Of a stretch of 64,000 bases of DNA, positions 1 to 5,665 are shown piece after piece. The stretch lies in contig OZ244249.1 in the NCBI GenBank assembly GCA_965217135.1, positions 3,162,001 through 3,226,000 of the forward strand, given 5' to 3'. A program made the position numbers and the translations under genes. Within the stretch, counting starts at the first letter, position 1; every line of letters begins with the position of its first letter. Origin of the DNA: HXMU1420-2 sp017643305. Its GTDB lineage: Bacteria > Pseudomonadota > Alphaproteobacteria > Rhodobacterales > Rhodobacteraceae. A model generated the notes under the pieces. That model did no database searches, had not been told where the DNA came from, and saw nothing but the letters and a program-made list of their open reading frames with translations.

Positions 1-1
1 C

Positions 2-142
2 CAACTCAGCGGCGTCTATACCAAATTGCAAGCCAGCGGCCTTGGGCAGGTCACCTTGCGCTTCATCGAAGAACTCTTGGACAAGCTACCTAAACCCGAC
101 TACATCGCCGCCGCCCTGTCCTCATGCGCCTGCGCGGCGTAA
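2..142 (+). CDS. C-terminal fragment of an unidentified protein (gene runs off the left edge)
   Basis: An open frame enters from the window edge and ends at TAA 140-142, giving 46 residues with an amphipathic helix-like stretch (RFIEELLDKLPKP) and ending SCACAA. The fragment is too short to assign a family. It converges on the PhyH-type gene and the two tails overlap by about 43 bases. Overlap of two real reading frames is unusual enough that one of the tails may be wrong. Coding status is inferred only from composition. Confidence 0.35.
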   Translation, partial: QLSGVYTKLQASGLGQVTLRFIEELLDKLPKPDYIAAALSSCACAA

Positions 143-996
143 ATGGAACTGTACCCGCCCGACCAATCCGGTGGGATCTGGCAAGGGCGCGGGTCGTGAT
201 GGGCCCAGCGCACCGGTTCGCCCCGCACCAGCCGATAGGCGTTTTCGGTTGGGTCGGGATGGGGCGTATACGGCTTGGCATCGGCTGAGGTGAAACAGTT
301 CAACAGCAATGGCCGGGGCACATTGCTGCGCGAGGATGGCGAATAATGTAGCGTTCGGGCATTATGGATGGTCAGCGTACCCGCTGCCCCGGTGAGGTAT
401 TCCACCTGCCCCATATCAACCCCTGCCGCGTCTTCGTCCGACAGCATGCCAGTCCAGTTCCCATCTCCATCGTATTGGTCATAGAGATCGCGGTTATGCG
501 ACCCGGGCAGCGCCGCGAGCGGCCCGTTGGTCATGGTGGTGTCAGCCAGGTAGCAGCCAATGGTCAGCACGTTGTAATTCGTGTGTGGAAAGAACTGGAT
601 GTCCTGATGCCACTTCACCGCGTCGGACTCGTCATACCATTTAAAGTTCAGCTTGGAATGGTGAAACACCACATTCGGCCCCACAAGGTCTGCCGCCACA
701 TCAGCGAGCAACCCGCTGGCAAAGGCCCAATAGACCGGGTGCCGGATATCTGGTGATTTCAGGCGCCGCAGAACCGGGTGATCCGCTGAATGCCCGGGCC
801 CGATGTCAAACGTGCTGTCCGACTCCGCTACCTCTCGGCTCTGGTCCTGAAAATCTGCCGTGACCCGCTGCAGTTCAGTCAATATCTGTGAGGGGACGAT
901 ATCTTCAACCGCGACAAACCCGTCGGAAAAATACTTCTCACGCTGGGCCTCGCTCAGGGCACGCCCTGGCTGCTCCAGAATCTCCTCTGGGGTCAT
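100..996 (-). CDS. Phytanoyl-CoA dioxygenase (PhyH) family Fe(II)/2-oxoglutarate oxygenase
   Basis: The protein is 298 aa and belongs to the PhyH-type non-haem iron oxygenases, which hydroxylate or halogenate small substrates using 2-oxoglutarate and O2; the substrate cannot be read from sequence. The iron triad is visible as H130-Q-D132 (KWHQDIQFFPH) and a distal His near 217, followed eleven residues later by R228, the expected 2-oxoglutarate anchor (LHYSPSSRSNVPR). The ATG at 996 is chosen because a GGGAGG Shine-Dalgarno (1004-1009) lies seven bases upstream; longer in-frame extensions to about 1575 run into the neighbouring channel gene and are not credible. It is divergent from the sodium channel gene. 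A cytoplasmic monomeric enzyme is expected. Family is firm, substrate unknown. Confidence 0.88.
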   Translation of the reverse strand: MTPEEILEQPGRALSEAQREKYFSDGFVAVEDIVPSQILTELQRVTADFQDQSREVAESDSTFDIGPGHSADHPVLRRLKSPDIRHPVYWAFASGLLADVAADLVGPNVVFHHSKLNFKWYDESDAVKWHQDIQFFPHTNYNVLTIGCYLADTTMTNGPLAALPGSHNRDLYDQYDGDGNWTGMLSDEDAAGVDMGQVEYLTGAAGTLTIHNARTLHYSPSSRSNVPRPLLLNCFTSADAKPYTPHPDPTENAYRLVRGEPVRWAHHDPRPCQIPPDWSGGYSSIYAAQAHEDRAAAM

Positions 997-1180
997 GGTT
1001 ATTCCTCCCGTCTGTCTCCTTCCCGATGATGACGCAGGCAATCGCGCCTGAAAACCCCCGAATCCAGCACAAATTCGAACAGACCAGCGCAACAGGGGCG
1101 CGGCTGGCTGCAAGATGTCTGGACCTCCGCCCGCGACATGCCCATATGCATAACGACCAAGAACATCCGAGGATCTGCAC

Positions 1181-1963
1181 GTGTCCCTGCGCGCCCGCCT
1201 GAACGACCTGATCGAACATCGCCATTTCAAATCCTTCATCCTGTTCGTGATCCTGTTCAACGCCGTGATCCTCGGCGTGGAAACCTCTGCTCCGGTGATG
1301 GACCGCATCGGCGGGCTGGTGCATGCGCTGGACAACATCTGTCTCGCAATCTTTGCGGTGGAGTTGGCGTTGAAAATCTTTGCCCAGCGCCGCGACTTTC
1401 CCAAAGACGGGTGGAACATCTTTGACTTTGTCATCGTCGCCGTCGCGCTGGTTCCGGCCGCCCAGGGCCTGTCTGTCCTGCGGGCGCTGCGCATCCTTCG
1501 GGTGCTGCGGGTGGTTTCCGTCGCCCCCGCTCTGCGTCGCGTGGTCGAAGGGCTGATCAACGCGCTGCCCGGCATGGGTTCGGTGTTTCTGCTGATGGGT
1601 CTGGTGTTCTACATCGGCGCAGTGATGGCGACCAAGCTCTTTGCCGGGGCCTTCCCTGACTGGTTCGGCACGCTGGGCAGATCGCTCTACAGCCTGTTCC
1701 AGATCATGACGCTGGAAAGCTGGTCCATGGGCATCGTGCGCCCAGTGATGGAGGTGTATCCCTACGCCTGGATGTTCTTTGTGCCGTTCATCCTAGTCAC
1801 GACCTTTGTGGTGGTGAACCTGGTGGTGGGCCTTGTGGTGAACTCCATGCAGGACGCCCACCATGTTGAAGCAGATGCACGCACGGACAATTACCGGGAT
1901 GAGGTGTTGTCCCGGCTGGATGAGATCGAAAAGCTGCTGCGCAAAAACAAACAGTCGGACTGA
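1181..1963 (+). CDS. NaChBac/BacNav-type voltage-gated sodium channel
   Basis: The 260-aa protein is a single six-helix channel subunit that should assemble as a tetramer in the inner membrane. The S4 voltage sensor carries arginines every third residue (R101, R104, R107, R110). The pore filter reads TLESWSM at 177-183, the signature of sodium-selective bacterial channels and the same string I know from NavAb. S6 is followed by a charged linker and a C-terminal heptad helix (DEVLSRLDEIEKLLRKN), matching the tetrameric coiled coil of the family. The start is GTG 1181 with CGAGGA seven or so bases upstream. Length agrees with known members (about 260-280 aa). Roseobacter homologues are established, so the family is not new. 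Physiological role (motility, Na+ homeostasis) is not settled. Confidence 0.93.
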   Translation: MSLRARLNDLIEHRHFKSFILFVILFNAVILGVETSAPVMDRIGGLVHALDNICLAIFAVELALKIFAQRRDFPKDGWNIFDFVIVAVALVPAAQGLSVLRALRILRVLRVVSVAPALRRVVEGLINALPGMGSVFLLMGLVFYIGAVMATKLFAGAFPDWFGTLGRSLYSLFQIMTLESWSMGIVRPVMEVYPYAWMFFVPFILVTTFVVVNLVVGLVVNSMQDAHHVEADARTDNYRDEVLSRLDEIEKLLRKNKQSD

Positions 1964-1976
1964 CCGGCCGGGAACC

Positions 1977-2021
1977 GGAAACTTTCAAAGTTTCCAGTCC
2001 GATTTTTCGCGAAAAAATCGG
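1977..2021. repeat. Paired-hairpin intergenic module, copy A
   Basis: Two adjacent perfect or near-perfect inverted repeats lie between the convergent channel and cobT genes. The first (1977-1995) has arms GGAAACTTT/AAAGTTTCC. The second (1999-2021) has arms CCGATTTTT/AAAAATCGG around CGCG plus one A. On the minus strand the order is T-rich hairpin then GGAAAC hairpin, as in the other three copies at 35248, 38366 and 58875. Position between converging stops would allow bidirectional termination. Confidence 0.75.
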
Positions 2022-2066
2022 CGCATCCCAAAACCGTGTTGTCTCAGTTGAGAACGATGCCGCCCA

Positions 2067-3077
2067 CTAGCCGTCTGACACGCCCGCCTCAGCAAAGGTT
2101 GCCATTCCGCTATGGCAGGCGATCGCACCTTTCAAAACCTGAATGGCCAGCGCCGCGCCGGAGCCTTCGCCAAGTCGCAGACCCAACGCCAGCAAAGGCA
2201 CTTTACCCAGTTGCGCCAGTACGGCCTTGTGCGCCTGCTCCGCGCTTTCATGGCCCGCAATGCAATGGTCCAGCGCACCGGCCTGTGTCCGGTCCAGACA
2301 GGCCGCCGCCGCGCAGCAAATGAACCCGTCGAGGATCACCGGAATGCGATGCGCCCGAGCCGCAGCAATCGCGCCCACCATCGCTGCCAGCTCCCGCCCG
2401 CCCAGACGCGCTAATATGTCGAGCCCATCGCCCGCCCCACCATGCAGGACCACCGCCTCCGCCACCACGTCTGTTTTCAAGGTCAGCCCGGCATCATCCA
2501 CCCCGGTACCCCGCCCGGTCCAATCCGCAGCCGCTCCACCAAATAGAGCATGGGCAATGGCCGCAGCGGAGGTCGTGTTTCCGATGCCCATTTCGCCCAC
2601 CACCAACAGATCGGCCTGTGGATCCACCGCGTCCCATCCCGTTTTCAGGGCAACCACGCACTCTGCCTCATCCATCGCAGGGCCTTGCGTGAAATCCCGC
2701 GTCGGGCGGTCCAGCTCCAGCGCGTGCACATCCATACGTGCCCCAGCCAGTTTGGCCAGCTGGTTGATCGCCGCGCCACCCCCCTGGAAATTGGCGACCA
2801 TTTGTACAGTCACTTCTGCTGGAAAGGCCGACACACCGCGCGCGGTCACACCATGGTTGCCCGCAAACACAATCACCTGCGGCGCGCTGATCTGCGGCTG
2901 CGCATCTCCGCGCCACCCGGCATACCAGATCGCAATATCTTCCAACCGGCCCAGCGCGCCCGGCGGCTTGGTCAGCTGACCATTACGCGCCTCGGCGCCA
3001 TCGGCAGCCTCGGTATCCGGACCTGGGCCCGCAGCAAGCAGGACACGAAAATCTTTAAAGCTGGAAAAACTGGTCAT
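2067..3077 (-). CDS. cobT: Nicotinate-nucleotide--dimethylbenzimidazole phosphoribosyltransferase
   Basis: CobT transfers phosphoribose from nicotinate mononucleotide to dimethylbenzimidazole, giving alpha-ribazole phosphate for the lower loop of cobalamin. The 336-aa product has the family signatures LTKPPGALGRLE (about 36-46), FAGNHGVTARGVSAFP (71-86), VVGEMGIGNTTSAAAI in the centre and RLGEGSGAALA near the end, whose Glu (about residue 304) corresponds to the catalytic base. The ATG at 3077 has GAGGTGG just upstream; an N-terminal extension to 3512 runs antisense through cobS and is rejected. It is divergent from cobS with 94 bp between them, so both cobalamin-tail genes probably share a promoter region. 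Cytoplasmic enzyme of normal length. Confidence 0.95.
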   Translation of the reverse strand: MTSFSSFKDFRVLLAAGPGPDTEAADGAEARNGQLTKPPGALGRLEDIAIWYAGWRGDAQPQISAPQVIVFAGNHGVTARGVSAFPAEVTVQMVANFQGGGAAINQLAKLAGARMDVHALELDRPTRDFTQGPAMDEAECVVALKTGWDAVDPQADLLVVGEMGIGNTTSAAAIAHALFGGAAADWTGRGTGVDDAGLTLKTDVVAEAVVLHGGAGDGLDILARLGGRELAAMVGAIAAARAHRIPVILDGFICCAAAACLDRTQAGALDHCIAGHESAEQAHKAVLAQLGKVPLLALGLRLGEGSGAALAIQVLKGAIACHSGMATFAEAGVSDG

Positions 3078-3171
3078 CTGCCACCTCATTGCATTGGGTC
3101 TGGCCGCGGTGTTTAACCGGCTGACAGGCTGACACAAGCCTCGAACAGACGAAAGGCAGACAGGAACCGAC

Positions 3172-3921
3172 ATGGTGCGCGCGCGGCTCGAAGAAATTGG
3201 ACTGGCAATGGCGCTGCTGACCCGCCTGCCCCTGCCGCGCCTGCACGACAGCGCCTTTGCCCGGCAAGCGACCAGCGCGTGGGCCTGGCCGCTGGCCGGG
3301 CTTATGGTAGGTGCGCTGGGGGCGTTAGCAGGACTGGGCGCGGTGGCGCTTGGCCTGCCTGTCTCCGTCGCCGCGCTGATCGCGCTTGCGGTACAGATGA
3401 TCACCACCGGCGCGATGCACGAAGACGGGCTGGCCGACACGGTTGACGGGCTCTGGGGCGGCTGGACCCGGGACCGACGGCTGGAGATCATGAAAGACAG
3501 CCATATTGGCACCTATGGCGTGCTGGCTCTGATCGTATCAGCAGGTCTACGCTGGTCCGTGCTGGCGGGGCTGCTGACGCTGGGCGCTGGCCCGGTGGTC
3601 GCAATCGCGGTGCTGTCACGCGCCTCCATGCCGGCGCTTATGGCCGCGCTGCCCAATGCGCGCGGCGACGGGCTGGCGCACAAGGTCGGTGCACCGCCGC
3701 TCTGGGCGGTGCTGGGCGCGGTCGGGCTGTCCCTGGCAATTGCCTTCGTCGCGATCGGACTGAGCGCTCTGCCGGCTACCCTGGCCGGGCTTGCGGGCGC
3801 AAGCCTGCTGGGTTGGATCGCGTGGCGCAAAATTGGCGGCCAGACGGGCGATATCCTTGGGGCGTCGCAACAGATCACCGAGATTCTGGCCGGGCTGACG
3901 CTCCTGATCCTCGCAATGTAG
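3172..3921 (+). CDS. cobS: Adenosylcobinamide-GDP ribazoletransferase (cobalamin synthase)
   Basis: CobS joins adenosylcobinamide-GDP to alpha-ribazole (phosphate), the last step of cobalamin assembly, in the inner membrane. The 249-aa protein is strongly hydrophobic with several Ala/Leu/Gly-rich helices. It carries the conserved polar motifs HEDGLADTVDG (83-93) and MKDSHIGTYG (107-116) that coordinate metal and substrate. The ATG at 3172 is preceded by AGGA. It supplies the step after CobT, encoded divergently. No cobalamin riboswitch fits in the 94-bp gap. Length and motif order are typical. Confidence 0.95.
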   Translation: MVRARLEEIGLAMALLTRLPLPRLHDSAFARQATSAWAWPLAGLMVGALGALAGLGAVALGLPVSVAALIALAVQMITTGAMHEDGLADTVDGLWGGWTRDRRLEIMKDSHIGTYGVLALIVSAGLRWSVLAGLLTLGAGPVVAIAVLSRASMPALMAALPNARGDGLAHKVGAPPLWAVLGAVGLSLAIAFVAIGLSALPATLAGLAGASLLGWIAWRKIGGQTGDILGASQQITEILAGLTLLILAM

Positions 3922-3986
3922 AGTCCAAGGGCGTTTAGAAGCCCTCCAGCAATGCGTTTCGAGCCGCCATGCTGTCACCTGCCACG

Positions 3987-4015
3987 AAAAAGGCCGCGCC
4001 GAAACCGGCGCGGCC
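3987..4015 (-). terminator. Rho-independent terminator downstream of carD
   Basis: A 10-bp perfect GC stem (GGCCGCGCCG, 3992-4001, pairing with 4006-4015) closes a four-base loop. On the minus strand it is followed by five T residues (3987-3991). It lies 22 bases past the carD stop and in the correct orientation for it. Confidence 0.85.
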
Positions 4016-4037
4016 CCTCTCAGAATTGATACCGAAA

Positions 4038-4553
4038 TCAGGCCGCCGCAGCGCGCGAGGTAAGCACCTCATCCACCTCGCGGGCGGCGGCAATCTCGTC
4101 CCCGCCAGACACGGCGGCCACTTCACGGGTCAGACGCTCCAGCGCCGCTTCATACAGCTGGCGTTCGGAATAGCTCTGTTCGCGCTGGTCATCTGTCCGG
4201 TGCAGGTCGCGGACCACCTCGGCAATCGAAATCAAGTCGCCGGAGTTGATCTTCTGTTCATATTCCTGCGCCCGGCGCGACCACATCGCGCGCTTGACCT
4301 TGGCTTTGCCTTTCAGCGTGGTCATCGCCTTGGATACCACGTCGGGCGAGCTGAGCGACCGCATACCGATTTCGGTCGCCTTGTTCGTGGGCACGCGCAG
4401 GGTCATCTTGTCTTTCTCGAAGGAAATCACGAACAGTTCCAGCGTCAGGCCGGCCACTTCCTGCTCCTCGATCGAAACGATCTTGCCGACGCCATGGGCC
4501 GGATAAACGACAAATTCGTTAGGGCGGAAATCGAGTTTTTTCGACTTGGTCAT
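4038..4553 (-). CDS. carD: CarD-family transcriptional regulator
   Basis: The 171-aa protein begins with the CarD/TRCF RNA-polymerase-interaction domain (about 8-65, with EFVVYPAHGVGKI and a Tudor-like beta pattern), followed by a helical, basic DNA-binding part rich in Arg/Lys (KAKVKRAMWSRRAQEYEQ). CarD binds the RNA polymerase beta subunit and stabilises open complexes; in alphaproteobacteria it is linked to growth and stress control. The ATG at 4553 is preceded by GAAGGA. It ends in an Ala-rich tail and is followed by a clear terminator. It lies 234 bp downstream of fdxA, a pairing seen in many Rhodobacteraceae, and that gap is long enough to hold its own promoter. Confidence 0.92.
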   Translation of the reverse strand: MTKSKKLDFRPNEFVVYPAHGVGKIVSIEEQEVAGLTLELFVISFEKDKMTLRVPTNKATEIGMRSLSSPDVVSKAMTTLKGKAKVKRAMWSRRAQEYEQKINSGDLISIAEVVRDLHRTDDQREQSYSERQLYEAALERLTREVAAVSGGDEIAAAREVDEVLTSRAAAA

Positions 4554-4787
4554 TCAGTTTTTCCTTCTTATCCCGGCAGGCCCGGCAACAAAAATACCAG
4601 CACCGGGGCACGGCATTATGTCCCGAATACTGTTTGTTTTGCGCGAGTTAACTGGTCCCACGTGGCAAAATTCTGGGGCCAGGGCCGGTCTGTGACATGA
4701 TTACTGTTGTTCATAATACCACAAAAACCGCAGCTTCGCCAGTTTCCCTAAGGTCAGGTCAGTGCTGTCCGAACAACTGCGTCCAGC

Positions 4788-5126
4788 TCAGCCGCCTTCG
4801 CCCGGCGCTTCAGAGAAATATTTCTCCAGCTTGCCGGTTTCGCCATCACGTTCCTCGGCATCGGGCAGCGGGTCTTGCTTGGTGATGATGACCGGCCACA
4901 TTTCCGAATATTTGCGATTGAACTCTACCCAGCTTTCCGTACCTGGCTCTGTATCTGGCCGGATCGCGTCTGCGGGGCATTCCGGTTCGCACACCCCACA
5001 GTCGATGCATTCATCGGGGTGAATCACAAGCATGTTCTCACCTTCGTAGAAACAGTCCACCGGACAGACTTCGACGCAGTCAGTGTATTTGCAGGCAATG
5101 CAGTTGTCGTTGACGATATAGGTCAT
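4788..5126 (-). CDS. fdxA: Seven-iron ferredoxin FdxA
   Basis: A 112-aa soluble electron carrier with one [3Fe-4S] and one [4Fe-4S] cluster. Cysteines fall at 9, 12, 17, 21, 25 and 40, 43, 46, 50. The spacing C9-x7-C17 with C50, and C21 with C40/43/46, matches Azotobacter FdI shifted by one residue. The C-terminal half (WVEFNRKYSEMWPVI) is the usual FdxA extension. GGAG sits six bases before the ATG. It follows the helicase/HslR/small-ORF chain on the same strand with short spacing. Redox partner unknown. Confidence 0.94.
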   Translation of the reverse strand: MTYIVNDNCIACKYTDCVEVCPVDCFYEGENMLVIHPDECIDCGVCEPECPADAIRPDTEPGTESWVEFNRKYSEMWPVIITKQDPLPDAEERDGETGKLEKYFSEAPGEGG

Positions 5127-5157
5127 GTGTGCTCCGGAACTCGGCTCAGTCGTCTTG

Positions 5158-5304
5158 CTATTTCAGCGCGCGTCGGCATTCAAGCATCTGATTGCGATTA
5201 AGACCGGGGGTGCGACACCTGCACGACGCGCAGAACACCGATTTGCCGTACGGGTTGCTTTTCAAGCGGACGTGTTCAGAAATATGGCAAAGCGGTAACG
5301 GCAT
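5158..5304 (-). CDS. Candidate small Cys-rich protein between hslR and fdxA
   Basis: A 48-aa frame whose ATG (5304) follows the hslR stop codon by one base and which ends 31 bases before fdxA. It contains a compact FCASCRCRTPG element (C25, C28, C30) with further cysteines at 6 and 43, reminiscent of a metal-binding knuckle. Evidence for coding is its position, filling an otherwise unexplained 179-base gap in a tightly packed minus-strand chain, plus the cysteine pattern. No independent Shine-Dalgarno is needed if translation is coupled. I cannot name a family. It could instead be non-coding leader for fdxA. Confidence 0.45.
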   Translation of the reverse strand: MPLPLCHISEHVRLKSNPYGKSVFCASCRCRTPGLNRNQMLECRRALK

Positions 5305-5305
5305 G

Positions 5306-5665
5306 TCAGTCTGGGTCCGACAGCTTGTCATATTCGCGGCGGTCTTTCTTGGTTGGGCGTGGCCCGACACGCTCCACCGGGGCATGGGGCTCCGGCGGGG
5401 CCAGGTCTTCGTACAGCGTGCGGGCTTCCTCTGCCGGGCCACGTCGTGTCCCGAGCGCCACTACCTGAACCACACGCACCGCGCGCGCCTGCGGGAATGT
5501 CAGGACATCGCCTGCCGCTATCGTCTGGGCCGGTTTCTGCACCCGTTCGCTGTTGACCCGCACATGGCCGTCTGACACCTGCCGCGCGGCCAGGCTGCGG
5601 GTTTTGAAGAACCGCGCATACCACAGCCACTTGTCGATACGCAGCTTGGCGGAGGGATCGCTCAT
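5306..5665 (-). CDS. hslR: S4-domain RNA-binding protein, HslR/Hsp15-like
   Basis: A 119-aa basic protein. Residues about 8-65 form an S4 RNA-binding fold (LRIDKWLWYARFFKTRSLAA, VRVNSERVQKPAQTI). Hsp15 in E. coli binds free 50S subunits carrying stalled nascent chains after heat shock. The C-terminal third is charged and Pro-rich (RPTKKDRREYDKL). The start codon overlaps the helicase stop codon (ATGA at 5662-5665), so the two are translationally coupled and probably work on RNA together. The family assignment is firm; the heat-shock role is inferred from the E. coli homologue. Confidence 0.88.
   Translation of the reverse strand: MSDPSAKLRIDKWLWYARFFKTRSLAARQVSDGHVRVNSERVQKPAQTIAAGDVLTFPQARAVRVVQVVALGTRRGPAEEARTLYEDLAPPEPHAPVERVGPRPTKKDRREYDKLSDPD

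Noticed and set aside
926..945. Dispersed TATTTTTC repeat copy inside the PhyH-type gene and a similar one in fdxA (4806-4825)
   Set aside because: Both encode Glu-Lys-Tyr-Phe-Ser in frame with recognised proteins; resemblance to the intergenic element is coincidental.
3078..3171. Cobalamin riboswitch between cobT and cobS
   Set aside because: The divergent space is only 94 bases, too short for the riboswitch (about 200), and no B12-box-like sequence is visible.
3935..4126. 63-aa minus-strand frame across the carD terminator
   Set aside because: It overlaps carD in another frame and crosses the terminator stem; short tail without conserved features.
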